Assembly (NCBI GenBank): GCA_019634415.1 | Contig: JAHQVJ010000140.1 | Location: 1-64,000, forward strand | Reading direction: 5' to 3' | Length of the DNA: 64,000 bases | From: Myxococcales bacterium | GTDB lineage: Bacteria > Myxococcota_A > UBA796 > GCA-2862545 | Part shown: positions 51,484 to 59,472 of the stretch, piece by piece | Layout: the number at the start of each line of letters is the position of its first letter | Numbering within the stretch: position 1 is the stretch's first letter | Notes under the pieces: generated by a model | Databases searched by the model: none | What the model saw: the letters and a program-made list of their open reading frames with translations, nothing else | Told to the model about the DNA's origin: nothing | Position numbers and translations under genes: made by a program

Positions 51484-51892
51484 GAGCCTTCCGGCGCGCC
51501 TGTCGGACGGTGCGGCGCTCGGGCCGAGCCAGCTCACAGGCCCGGCGGTTGCGGGAGCCGCAGCGCTTCACCTTGAGCTCCACGGGGACGACGCCGTCTT
51601 CGATCATGCGAAGACGCTCCGCGGCTCGCCTCGACACGCCGATCACGCGGCCCTTCACGCTGGGCCCCCGGTCGTTGATCCAGACCTTCACCTTGCGACC
51701 GGACTTCAGGTTGTGCACGCGGACCTTCGTGTCGAAGGGAAGCGTGCGGTGAGACGCCGTCATGTCTTCGGGGTCGAACTTCTCCCCGGAGGCCGTGGTC
51801 TTGCCGGCGAGGCTGTCGCCCGTCCACGACGCCCTCCCCAGCTGGTCCACCCGTCCCGCACAACCCGCCAACAGCAGAAGTATCCATCGCAT
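51467..51892 (-). CDS. RlpA-like septal lipoprotein with 3D/double-psi barrel
   Basis: 141 residues. Lipobox LLAGC lies near residue 11. The RlpA double-psi beta-barrel follows: GRASWTGDSLAGKTTASGEK, MTASHRTLPFDTKVRVHNLK, then VWINDRGPSVKGRVIGVSRR. The catalytic-type Asp in NDRGP is kept. RlpA proteins are peptidoglycan lytic transglycosylases or wall-binding proteins near the septum. There is no SPOR domain; the C-terminus is a basic Arg/Lys tail. It overlaps the ASST gene by 17 nt on the same strand, and diverges from fliP. Confidence 0.85.
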   Translation of the reverse strand: MRWILLLLAGCAGRVDQLGRASWTGDSLAGKTTASGEKFDPEDMTASHRTLPFDTKVRVHNLKSGRKVKVWINDRGPSVKGRVIGVSRRAAERLRMIEDGVVPVELKVKRCGSRNRRACELARPERRTVRQARRKARGRDR

Positions 51893-51934
51893 GCCTACTT
51901 TTAGTCGGGCGAGGGCGTGCCGTCAGCAAGGTTC

Positions 51935-51959
51935 TAAACTTGTGGCGGCCTGGGCCGAT
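51935..51959 (+). promoter_or_regulatory. Sigma-28-like promoter upstream of fliP
   Basis: TAAA (51935-51938), exactly 15 nt, then GCCGAT (51954-51959) CG. A near-perfect match to the FliA consensus. It restarts flagellar transcription after the two reverse-strand envelope genes. The predicted start (~51967) is only a few nucleotides from the first ATG of fliP. Confidence 0.75.
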
Positions 51960-51971
51960 CGATGGCCCAAG

Positions 51972-52793
51972 ATGTTCCCCCTCTCCTCGTGTTGCCACAC
52001 CGGTGGCTCCTGGTCGACCGCTTGCGCTGCGATCCTTCGATCCGCAGCCAAACTTGCTGTATTGGCCATTCTGTTCGGGTTGATGTGGGCCGAGCCTGCA
52101 TGGGCCCAGGATGGACTCGGCCTCGAGGAGGCACTGCAGACCGCTGCTTCGGGTGAGGATGGGGCGGCCGCCTCGGCGAGCGTTCGTCTCGTGCTGGCGC
52201 TGACGGCCTTGGCGTTGCTGCCCGGTCTGTTGCTGGCCATGACGCCGTTCACCCGGTTCATCATCGTCTTCTCCTTGCTCCGTCAGGCCCTCGGGCTGCA
52301 GCAGTCCCCTCCCAACCAGGTGCTCATCGGGCTGTCGCTGGCGCTCACGTTGCTCGTGATGCAGCCCACGGTCACCACCGTCTGGGAGGATGCCGCACAG
52401 CCCTACATGGCGGGCGACATGGCGACGGAGGAGGCCTACGACAAGGCCATCGTGCCGCTTCGGTCCTTCATGCTGCACAACGTGCAGCGGCAGGATCTGG
52501 CCACGGCCATGCGGCTGGCCAAGATGGAGCGGCCACAGAGCGTGGTCGACATTCCCACGCCCGTGGTGATCACGGGGTTCGTGCTGTCGGAGCTGCGGAT
52601 CGCCTTCACCGTGGCGGTCAAGGTCTATCTGCCGTTCCTCGTGGTGGACCTGGTGGTCGCCAGCGTTCTGCTGGGCATGGGGATGATGATGCTGCCTCCC
52701 GTGGTGGTGTCGCTGCCGTTCAAGCTGCTGGTGTTCGTCTTGATGGATGGCTGGGGCTTGCTGGTGACCGGCATGGTGGCGGGGATCCAATGA
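51972..52793 (+). CDS. fliP: FliP, flagellar type III export gate protein
   Basis: 273 residues from ATG 51972; about 235 residues would be typical. The FliP signal peptide region is visible (KLAVLAILFGLMWAEPAWAQ). Core motifs are intact: LALLPGLLLAMTPFTRFIIV, FSLLRQALGLQQSPPNQVLI, GLSLALTLLVMQPTV, and SELRIAFTVAVKVYLPFLVV, DLVVASVLLGMGMMMLPPVV. FliP forms the export gate core with FliQ and FliR. The N-terminal start is uncertain: ATG 51972 lies only ~5 nt after the predicted transcription start, and the ~28 residues before the hydrophobic core are unusual. ATG 52083 would leave only part of the signal peptide. Confidence 0.9.
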   Translation: MFPLSSCCHTGGSWSTACAAILRSAAKLAVLAILFGLMWAEPAWAQDGLGLEEALQTAASGEDGAAASASVRLVLALTALALLPGLLLAMTPFTRFIIVFSLLRQALGLQQSPPNQVLIGLSLALTLLVMQPTVTTVWEDAAQPYMAGDMATEEAYDKAIVPLRSFMLHNVQRQDLATAMRLAKMERPQSVVDIPTPVVITGFVLSELRIAFTVAVKVYLPFLVVDLVVASVLLGMGMMMLPPVVVSLPFKLLVFVLMDGWGLLVTGMVAGIQ

Positions 52794-53059
52794 CCATCGA
52801 GGAAGTGGTCGCGTTCGGGCAGCAGGGTCTGATGGCCACGCTGTCGGTGGCAGGGCCCCTCCTGCTCGTGTCGCTGGTGGTGGGTACGCTGGTGAGCGTG
52901 CTGCAGGCCGTGACCCAGGTGCAGGAGGTCACGCTGGTGTTCGTGCCCAAGATCGTGGCGGCGTTCCTGGTGGTGGCCATCGCCGGAGGATGGATGCTCC
53001 AGGTGGCCGTGGGCTTTGCCACCCAGATGTTCCTGTCGATTCCAGAGACCGGCGGGTGA
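52790..53059 (+). CDS. fliQ: FliQ, flagellar type III export gate protein
   Basis: 89 residues, exactly the usual length. Two membrane helices (TLSVAGPLLLVSLVVGTLVS; PKIVAAFLVVAIAGGWMLQV) and the conserved VLQAVTQVQEVTLVFVPK loop. It overlaps fliP by ATGA and fliR by 4 nt, so fliPQR are translationally coupled. Confidence 0.95.
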   Translation: MTIEEVVAFGQQGLMATLSVAGPLLLVSLVVGTLVSVLQAVTQVQEVTLVFVPKIVAAFLVVAIAGGWMLQVAVGFATQMFLSIPETGG

Positions 53060-53811
53060 TCGAGCAGACCCTGGTGACGGGGATGTTGGTCTTCGTGCGC
53101 ATGGCCACGGTGATCGCCGGCTTGCCGATCTTCTCCACGCAGGGCGCGCCGCGACAGGCCGTCCTGCTGTTCGGTCTCGCCACCTCCTTGGTGATCACAC
53201 CCACCCTGCCGGTGGTGGCGCTGCCGACCCACCTCGCTGGGTTCGTCGCGGTGCTGGGGCTGGAGATCCTGTACGGGGTGCTGCTGGTGCTCGGGGTGCG
53301 AGCCACCTTCTCCGTGGTGAACCTGGCGGGGGAGCTCATGGGGCTGCAGATGGGTCTGGCCATGGCCACCCTGTTCGATCCCCTGCAGCGGGAGCGGTCC
53401 AGCGCGCTGGGTACGCTGGCGGCCTGGCTGTCGGGCATGGCCTTCCTGGGCACGGGACTGCACCTGCGGGTGGTCGAGCTGCTGGGGAGCAGCTTCCACC
53501 TGGTGCCGCCGGGTCAGCTCGCGGTGGGGCCGGAGCTGGTACCGGCCCTCGTGGCCACGGTGGGGGCGCACTTCTCCATGGGGGTGCAGCTGGCGGGTCC
53601 GCTGCTGGCGCTGGTGTTCATCGTGAACGTGCTGATGGCCGTGCTGGCGCGCCTGGCGCCCCGCATGAACGTGTTCTTCGCCATCGGTCTGTCGGCCAAC
53701 ATCGTGATCGGCTTGATGCTGATGTGGCTGTCGATGCCTTGGTTCATCATGGCCCACCACTCGTGGCTCGAGCGGTCCGTGGCCGAGCTCGGTCGCTTGC
53801 TCGGGGTGTGA
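53056..53811 (+). CDS. fliR: FliR, flagellar type III export gate protein
   Basis: 251 residues, normal for FliR. GTG start (53056) overlaps the fliQ stop. Family features: FVRMATVIAGLPIFSTQGAP near the N-terminus, ELMGLQMGLAMATLFDPLQ in the middle, and GPLLALVFIVNVLMAVLARL, PRMNVFFAIG in the C-terminal half. FliR completes the FliPQR gate; flhB follows after 1 nt. Confidence 0.93.
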   Translation: MIEQTLVTGMLVFVRMATVIAGLPIFSTQGAPRQAVLLFGLATSLVITPTLPVVALPTHLAGFVAVLGLEILYGVLLVLGVRATFSVVNLAGELMGLQMGLAMATLFDPLQRERSSALGTLAAWLSGMAFLGTGLHLRVVELLGSSFHLVPPGQLAVGPELVPALVATVGAHFSMGVQLAGPLLALVFIVNVLMAVLARLAPRMNVFFAIGLSANIVIGLMLMWLSMPWFIMAHHSWLERSVAELGRLLGV

Positions 53812-53812
53812 C

Positions 53813-54889
53813 ATGGCCGACGAGGCGGGTGAAAAGAAACACGAACCGGGAGACAAGAAGTGGCGGGAAGCTGCTGAACGGGGCGAGCTGCCCCGATCCG
53901 CCGACATCAACGCCGCAGCGGTGGTGATCTCGGGGGCCGCGGCTCTGGTCTTCTTTCCGGGGCCCCTGATGAACGCGCTCCAGCGCGCGGCCATCTCCTT
54001 CTTCGACGGCTCTGGGCCCTACGTGCTGCGTCTGCAGGAAGCCCACGGCATGCTCACCACGGGCCTGGAGATGATCGGCTGGGGTGTGATGGTGCCGCTG
54101 TCGGCTGCGATGGTGGCCTCGACGGTGTCGAGCCTGGCCCAGAGCGGGTTGCAGCTGGCGCCCAAGGCGCTCGAGCCGAAGTGGTCCCGGCTCGACGTGG
54201 TGAGCGGCTTTCAGCAGGCGTTCCTGTCGTGGACCCCCCTGGTGGAGCTGGGCAAGGGGCTGCTGAAGATCTTCGCCATCGGTGCCGCCGTCACGCTGCT
54301 CCTGTGGCCCCAGATCGTCGCGCTGCCCCAGGTGATCGTGCGGGAGCCGTCGGAGCTGATGGCGCTGCTGGTGCGACTGGGGTGGGGGGCGGTGCTCGCC
54401 TCGGCGCCGGTGATGATCGCGGTGGCGGCGGTGGACTACGCGGCGAGCTACTCGCGCACCCTGGAGCAGCTCAAGCGCACCGACCGCGAGCTGCGCGACG
54501 ATCAGAAGGAGCAGGAAGGCGATCCCCGGCTGAAGGCGCAGCGCCGCCAGCGAGCACGCAAGATCGCCATGAGCGTGAGCCTGAACGCGGTGCGCACGGC
54601 CGACGTGGTGATCACCAACCCCACCCACTTCGCGGTGGCCCTTCGCTACGATCGCGACAAGGACATGGCGCCCATCGTGGTGTGCAAGGGGGCGGACCTG
54701 CTCGCCAAGCGGATCCGCAAGGAGGCTCTGCGCGCCTCGGTGCCTCGCATCGAGAACCGGAAGCTGGCGCAGGCGCTGTTCAAGCGGTGTGCCGTGGGGG
54801 CCGAGATCCCGGAGGATCTCTTCGGGCCGGTGGCGCGGGTGCTGGCCGTCGTGTACCGCCGCAGGATGTCGCGGGGCGGGCCGCGTTGA
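53813..54889 (+). CDS. flhB: FlhB, flagellar export switch protein
   Basis: 358 residues. Four membrane helices in the first ~210 residues and a cytoplasmic domain with the autocleavage motif NPTH (VVITNPTHFAVALRYDRDKD). It also has the family motif KWREAAERGELPRSADI near the N-terminus and KRTDRELRDDQKEQEGDPRL before the cytoplasmic domain. FlhB self-cleaves between N and P and, with FliK, switches export from hook to filament subunits. Its partner here is the giant FliK at 8.4-12.8 kb. No flhA follows in this window. Confidence 0.95.
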   Translation: MADEAGEKKHEPGDKKWREAAERGELPRSADINAAAVVISGAAALVFFPGPLMNALQRAAISFFDGSGPYVLRLQEAHGMLTTGLEMIGWGVMVPLSAAMVASTVSSLAQSGLQLAPKALEPKWSRLDVVSGFQQAFLSWTPLVELGKGLLKIFAIGAAVTLLLWPQIVALPQVIVREPSELMALLVRLGWGAVLASAPVMIAVAAVDYAASYSRTLEQLKRTDRELRDDQKEQEGDPRLKAQRRQRARKIAMSVSLNAVRTADVVITNPTHFAVALRYDRDKDMAPIVVCKGADLLAKRIRKEALRASVPRIENRKLAQALFKRCAVGAEIPEDLFGPVARVLAVVYRRRMSRGGPR

Positions 54890-54902
54890 TACGCGCGGCT
54901 AC

Positions 54903-55388
54903 ATGTCCGATGCTCGTCCCGATCCAGGTGCACCGCCCGAGCAAGGCATCGTGGTGCGTGCCGAGGAAGATGGCTTCTACGCGCGCCTGCAGCCGTCGCC
55001 GACCCCTGCACCAGGGGTGATCCTGGGGGTGGTGGTGGCGTTCGGGGCCGTGGGCGGAGTGCTGGCCCTGCTGACGTCGGACGAGCCCGTGGTGCAGGCG
55101 TGGGTGGCGCTGGGCTCGGTGGCCTTCGGCGTGCTGCTGTGGGGCTTTTCCTTCGGGCAGGGCTTCTTCCCCGTGGAGGTGCGCGGAGACGGTCGCTGCC
55201 TGTCGTGGTCGGGGGAGCGCTACGCCTGGTCGCAGGTCGGCTCCTGCGTGGCCGAGCAGGGGCGCCTGGAGCTGCGCGGACCCGACGGTGCGGTGCTCGC
55301 ATCTGCCGATCACCTGAAGCCCGAGGCGGCTCGCTGGGTGGCGGACGCCGTGATGGCGTCGCTTCCGGAGGTGGAGCGCAACGTTTGA
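54903..55388 (+). CDS. Two-helix membrane protein, unknown
   Basis: 161 residues. Two adjacent membrane helices (GVILGVVVAFGAVGGVLALL; VVQAWVALGSVAFGVLLWGF) are followed by a small cytoplasmic, PH-like beta domain (VEVRGDGRCLSWSGERYAWS, QVGSCVAEQGRLELRG). No family is assigned. It begins 14 nt after flhB and may be transcribed with it by read-through. There is no strong ribosome site at the ATG. Confidence 0.6.
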   Translation: MSDARPDPGAPPEQGIVVRAEEDGFYARLQPSPTPAPGVILGVVVAFGAVGGVLALLTSDEPVVQAWVALGSVAFGVLLWGFSFGQGFFPVEVRGDGRCLSWSGERYAWSQVGSCVAEQGRLELRGPDGAVLASADHLKPEAARWVADAVMASLPEVERNV

Positions 55389-55399
55389 GGATCTCGGCG

Positions 55400-55414
55400 C
55401 TCCACGAAGTGGAG
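55400..55414 (+). promoter_or_regulatory. Small hairpin covering the ribosome site of the reductase gene
   Basis: CTCCAC (55400-55405), loop GAA, GTGGAG (55409-55414). The right arm contains the start of the GGAGGG Shine-Dalgarno (55411-55416) for ATG 55421, so folding would hide it. A six-bp stem is weak, and no ligand is known. Confidence 0.4.
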
Positions 55415-55420
55415 GGTTGC

Positions 55421-56770
55421 ATGACCTACGACGTGATCGTGCTGGGAGCTGGAAACGGCGGACTCGCCGTGGCGGGTGCCGCGCGGGCAGCGGGGTGGTC
55501 CACGCTGGTGGTGGAGGCCCGTGACGTGGGAGGCACCTGCCCGCTGCGCGGGTGCGTGCCCAAGAAGGTCCTGGTGGCCGCAGCCGATGCCCTCGACCAG
55601 ATCGCTCGCGCCGAGGCGCACGGGATCTCGGTGGGCGACGTGTCGCTGGACTGGGGAGCGCTCATGGCCCGTGAGCGGTCCTTCGTGGAGGAGGTGGCCG
55701 ATCAGATGGCCTCGGGCCTCACGAAGAAGGGCGCGGAGCTGGTGCGAGGACGCGCCTCCTTCGTGGACCGGAACGCCGTCGAGGTGGACAGCACGCGCTA
55801 CGAGGGCCGCCACATCGTGGTGGCCACCGGATCGTCGCCGCGGAAGCTCCCCATCGAGGGGGCGGAGCACCTGGCCACGAGCGAGGACTTCCTCCAGATG
55901 TCGGAGCTGCCGGCCTCGGCGGTCTTCGTGGGGGGCGGTGTGGTGGCGATGGAGTTCAGCCACATCCTGGCGAGGGCAGGATCGCAGGCGCATCTGTTGG
56001 AGATCGCTCCACGCACGCTACCTGCGCACGACGCCGACGCGGTGCGCGTGCTGCAGGAGGTGAGCCGCGACGTGGGCATCGACCTGAGCTGCCAGGTGCA
56101 GATCCAGCGGATCGAAGCCACCGACGACGGTCGCTATACGGTGCACTACCAGCGCGACGGCCAGGACCACACGCTGACAGCGGATCGCGTGTTCAACGGG
56201 GCGGGTCGGGTGGCGAACCTGGCGGACCTGAACCTGGCCGCCGCGGGGATTGCCTTCGACGGTCGCGGCGTGTCGCTGGACGCCCACCTGCGCAGCACCG
56301 ACAACGCCCATGTGTGGTTCGCGGGAGACGCGGTGACGAGCACGCCGCAGCTGTCGCCCGCCGCGACCTGGGAGGGGCGGCTGGTGGGGCACAACCTGCT
56401 GCATCCCGACGATCTGCGCACCGTCGACCACAGCACGGCGCCCAGCGTGGTGTTCACGCTGCCTCCGCTGGCCACCGTCGGTCTCACGGAGGAGCGGGCC
56501 CGCCAGGCGGGCCATGCGGTCGACGTGAAGACCCACCGGATGGACAGCTGGCGCACGGCGCGGATGTACGCGGAGCGCGCGGCCTTCGCGAAGGTGGTGC
56601 TGGAGGAGGGCACGGGACGGATCCTGGGCGCCACCCTCCTGGGCTACGGCGGCCAGGAGAGCATCCACACGATCGCGATGGCGATGCGAGCGGGCTGGAC
56701 GGCGACGCAGCTCCAGGAAGCGCAGTTCGCCTATCCGACGTTCACGAACGACCTGAAGTTCCTCTTCTGA
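55421..56770 (+). CDS. Flavin disulfide reductase-like oxidoreductase
   Basis: 449 residues of the pyridine nucleotide-disulfide oxidoreductase class I family. FAD-binding VIVLGAGNGGLAVAGAARAA, redox pair GGTCPLRGCVPKK (C-x4-C) and the NAD(P) domain AVFVGGGVVAMEFSHILARA are intact, followed by FAGDAVTSTPQLSPAATWEG. At the dimer interface the glutathione reductase catalytic motif HPTxxE is replaced by YPTFTND, so the His-Glu acid/base pair is missing. It is therefore unlikely to be a true glutathione reductase. Substrate unknown. GGAGGG lies 4 nt before the ATG. Confidence 0.85.
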   Translation: MTYDVIVLGAGNGGLAVAGAARAAGWSTLVVEARDVGGTCPLRGCVPKKVLVAAADALDQIARAEAHGISVGDVSLDWGALMARERSFVEEVADQMASGLTKKGAELVRGRASFVDRNAVEVDSTRYEGRHIVVATGSSPRKLPIEGAEHLATSEDFLQMSELPASAVFVGGGVVAMEFSHILARAGSQAHLLEIAPRTLPAHDADAVRVLQEVSRDVGIDLSCQVQIQRIEATDDGRYTVHYQRDGQDHTLTADRVFNGAGRVANLADLNLAAAGIAFDGRGVSLDAHLRSTDNAHVWFAGDAVTSTPQLSPAATWEGRLVGHNLLHPDDLRTVDHSTAPSVVFTLPPLATVGLTEERARQAGHAVDVKTHRMDSWRTARMYAERAAFAKVVLEEGTGRILGATLLGYGGQESIHTIAMAMRAGWTATQLQEAQFAYPTFTNDLKFLF

Positions 56771-56937
56771 CCTCGTGAGTGCCCGGCCGCGGGGAGACCT
56801 CGGCGGTGTTGCTCTGTCTGTGTCGGTCGGAACCCAGTCTCAAAGGTAATAATCTCGGAGGATCGTCGGTGGGCGTGCGTCCCTTCCGTGAGGTAGGTTC
56901 CGGCCGGTGCTGGGGGACGAGCTGGGGGGGAAACGAC

Positions 56938-57315
56938 ATGCCGAAGGCAAACCTCACGGAGCAGGATCTCGATCGGATCTGGGCCTTGATGCCCTACGCG
57001 TTGTGGAGAAAGGAAGACGCAGCGAAGCGTCGGGGGAAACCCGGCGTGACGCGGCCGAGCCACCTGGCGGAGGCGTTCGCCAACGCCGCCGCGATGTACG
57101 TGGATTGCCGGATGGCGATCCGAGACGGCTTTGCCGACAACAAGCGTGGATGCAGGGTGGTGGACGGGCCGCGTGGGCTGTCCGTGGAGCTGTACGACGA
57201 GCAGGACACGGCGGAGGCCGAGCTGCTGGACCACGACATGGTGGTGCAGGACGAGCTGATCGAGGACGACGACACCTGGGACGCCTCCTTCCACGGGCCG
57301 CCCCCAGGGCGCTGA
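56938..57315 (+). CDS. Small acidic protein, unknown
   Basis: 125 residues, soluble. The N-terminal half is helical (NLTEQDLDRIWALMPYALWR, HLAEAFANAAAMYVDCRMAI); the last 40 residues are very acidic (LLDHDMVVQDELIEDDDTWD). I recognise no family. A G-rich stretch ending 7 nt before the ATG may serve as ribosome site. It converges on the TTG-started gene, 4 nt apart. The 167-base gap upstream contains a TAATAAT hexamer near 56847. Confidence 0.55.
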   Translation: MPKANLTEQDLDRIWALMPYALWRKEDAAKRRGKPGVTRPSHLAEAFANAAAMYVDCRMAIRDGFADNKRGCRVVDGPRGLSVELYDEQDTAEAELLDHDMVVQDELIEDDDTWDASFHGPPPGR

Positions 57316-57319
57316 CGAG

Positions 57320-57877
57320 CTACAGTCCGGCGCCCAGGCTCGACCGGGTCAGGGCGCCGCGGAGGGCTGCGGCGCGCTCTGCGCCCACGCTCGCTTCCAC
57401 GGTGTTGCGGGCTGCCCGTGCGGCATCGGCCATGGCGCGGCGACCCTCGGCGGGGGCCAGCGCTCCGGAGAGCATGGCGCTGCGGTGGGCCTCGAGCTGA
57501 TCGTGGCGCCAGCGCAGGGCGGTGAGGACGGAGTCCTGCTCGACGTCGGACCATCCCTGCTCGGAGGCGAGGGACTGCACCGCCTGCTCGGTGGCCGTCC
57601 AGGCATCCGAGGCGGCTGCTGCGTGCCGCTCCGTCCAGGTCTCGCCGCCTTCGTCCGCGGCACCGATGGCACGGGTGGCTGCGGGAACGGGGTCGATCAC
57701 CTCGCGCCCGAGCCCCGGCAGGGACGTGGGGGGCAAGGCCGACAGGGCCACGTTGGCCGCGGCGGGGTCGGTGCCCAGCGCCCGAGTCGTTCCGTCGAGG
57801 GGCAGAGCGAGGTACATCGACGCCACCGCAATCGCGGCGCCCATGCCCACGAGGATGACCTGGAGGCTCTTGCTCAA
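57320..57877 (-). CDS. Membrane-anchored periplasmic protein, unknown
   Basis: 185 residues. An N-terminal hydrophobic segment (LQVILVGMGAAIAVASMYLA) is followed by a helical, Ala-rich domain (AWTATEQAVQSLASEQGWSD, LEAHRSAMLSGALAPAEGRR). No family is recognised. The TTG at 57877 is selected for its GGGAGGG site 3-4 nt upstream. Its start codon overlaps the start of the divergent deacetylase, so regulation of the two is probably linked. Confidence 0.55.
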   Translation of the reverse strand: MSKSLQVILVGMGAAIAVASMYLALPLDGTTRALGTDPAAANVALSALPPTSLPGLGREVIDPVPAATRAIGAADEGGETWTERHAAAASDAWTATEQAVQSLASEQGWSDVEQDSVLTALRWRHDQLEAHRSAMLSGALAPAEGRRAMADAARAARNTVEASVGAERAAALRGALTRSSLGAGL

Positions 57878-59460
57878 TGTCCCTCCCTCTCGCCCCGTAT
57901 CTCGCGATGTGGTCCTCCGTCTCGTGCACCTCGGTGGAGGACCGCTTCGAGCAGGACCCCGACTTGGTGGAAGGCCCGGGGCGACCCGTGCCGGCACCGC
58001 GGAGATTCGAGCCCCCGATGGCGCCGGCGCCCACCGTGGATGCGCTGGGGGTGGACGTGGTGTGGACGGCCAATGCGCCTGCGTCCCGCGTTCGAGTGAG
58101 GGTGCACGACCCCGAAGGGCGCACCGATTGGCTGTTGGGCATCGCCGAGACCGGCGCGGGGCGGCGCGGCTGGTACGGCGAGGACTGCTTCGTGGGGATG
58201 GGGCCGCACCTGTACTGCCACCCCTTTCGCGGGTCCACCCTCACCCTGGACGCGGTCCGCACCCCCGCGGAGGTGTCCAACGCCAAGACGACGCTGCTGC
58301 AGTCGGGCGAGCAGCTGACCTTTGTGCTGCAGGATCAGGCACGCACCACGTGTTGGACCTGGGGGCACGATCCCACCTACTACGCCCCCATGGGCTGCCA
58401 GCCACTCCCGGTGCCGCGGGTGCGCTGGGCGCGTCGGGCGGGGTGCTCGGGTCTGGATCCGGCCGATCCCGCTCCCCTGGGTGGGGCGGTGGCCCTGACG
58501 TTCGACGATGGGCCCGACGTCTTGGTCACTCCCCGGATCCTGGCCACCCTGCGCAAGCACGAGGTGCCCGCCACCTTCTTCATGGTGGGGGAGCGCGTGG
58601 CGGACCCTGCGGCCTGGCCCATCGTGGACGAGATCGTCGCAGATCCGCTGTTCGAGGTGGGCAATCACTCGTGGGATCATGCGGATCAGGCGTCGCTGCG
58701 GGCGCCGACGGCCCTGGACCAGACGCAGCGCACCGACGATCTGCTGCGCACCTTCGGTGCCGTGCCCTCGTTCTACCGCTTTCCCTATGGGCGCAGCAGC
58801 TGTCGAACGGCCGATCAGGTGCGCGCCGAAGGGTACCGGGTGGCGGGCTGGCACGTGGACACGGCGGACTGGTGCTACGCCTGGACGGGGGGGCGCTGCA
58901 GTCGGAGCGCCTACTGGCGCGTGTCGGAGATCTTCGAGCGCGACATGCAGGGCTTCGTGATGCACCAGGTGCGGCGCTTCGGGGGAGGCGTGCTCCTGCT
59001 GCACGACATCCATGCCTACACCGCCGATCAGCTCGAGCCGTTGGTGCTGGCGCTGAAGGCGGAGGGCTATCGCTTCGTGGGGCTCGACGACGCGGAGGCG
59101 TTTCCGCGCGCGAACCGTGGGGAGCCCTTCGACTTCCCCTGGATGGGGGAGCGCTGTGACCCGGCCTCGGATCGTTGCTGGGAGGTGGAGCCGGAGGCCT
59201 GGTGCGAGCGCCTCTCCGAGGGCACGGACCAGGGCCTGTGCACGGTGGCCTGCACCGACTCCTGTGTGGAACGAGACGGGACGGCTCCCCTGTGGTGCGC
59301 ACCGCGGCCGGAGGGAGGCGGCGCCTGTGTGGGGCAGGCGCTCGGTGTGAACGACCACTGTGGGGCGATCCCGGGCACGGTGGCTGCCTCCCTTCCGCGC
59401 TTCGATGACGGCGCGCCCGAGGCCACGGTGTGCGTGCCGCCGAGCTGGACGAGCCCGTGA
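57877..59460 (+). CDS. Secreted NodB-type polysaccharide deacetylase with Cys-rich tail
   Basis: 527 residues. The start may be ATG 57877 or the in-frame ATG 57907. Neither has a good ribosome site, but MWSSVSC after the second would give a short lipobox-like end. Residues ~205-400 form the NodB homology domain: TFDDGPD (metal Asp pair), HSWDH (metal His pair), RFPYG and LLLHDIH (catalytic His) are all intact. Such enzymes deacetylate chitin oligomers, peptidoglycan or exopolysaccharide. A beta-rich domain precedes it, and a ~95-residue Cys-rich domain follows (ERCDPASDRCWEVEPEAWCE, VACTDSCVERDGT). It is likely extracellular. Confidence 0.85.
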   Translation: MSLPLAPYLAMWSSVSCTSVEDRFEQDPDLVEGPGRPVPAPRRFEPPMAPAPTVDALGVDVVWTANAPASRVRVRVHDPEGRTDWLLGIAETGAGRRGWYGEDCFVGMGPHLYCHPFRGSTLTLDAVRTPAEVSNAKTTLLQSGEQLTFVLQDQARTTCWTWGHDPTYYAPMGCQPLPVPRVRWARRAGCSGLDPADPAPLGGAVALTFDDGPDVLVTPRILATLRKHEVPATFFMVGERVADPAAWPIVDEIVADPLFEVGNHSWDHADQASLRAPTALDQTQRTDDLLRTFGAVPSFYRFPYGRSSCRTADQVRAEGYRVAGWHVDTADWCYAWTGGRCSRSAYWRVSEIFERDMQGFVMHQVRRFGGGVLLLHDIHAYTADQLEPLVLALKAEGYRFVGLDDAEAFPRANRGEPFDFPWMGERCDPASDRCWEVEPEAWCERLSEGTDQGLCTVACTDSCVERDGTAPLWCAPRPEGGGACVGQALGVNDHCGAIPGTVAASLPRFDDGAPEATVCVPPSWTSP

Positions 59461-59472
59461 TCTCGCAGCGGA

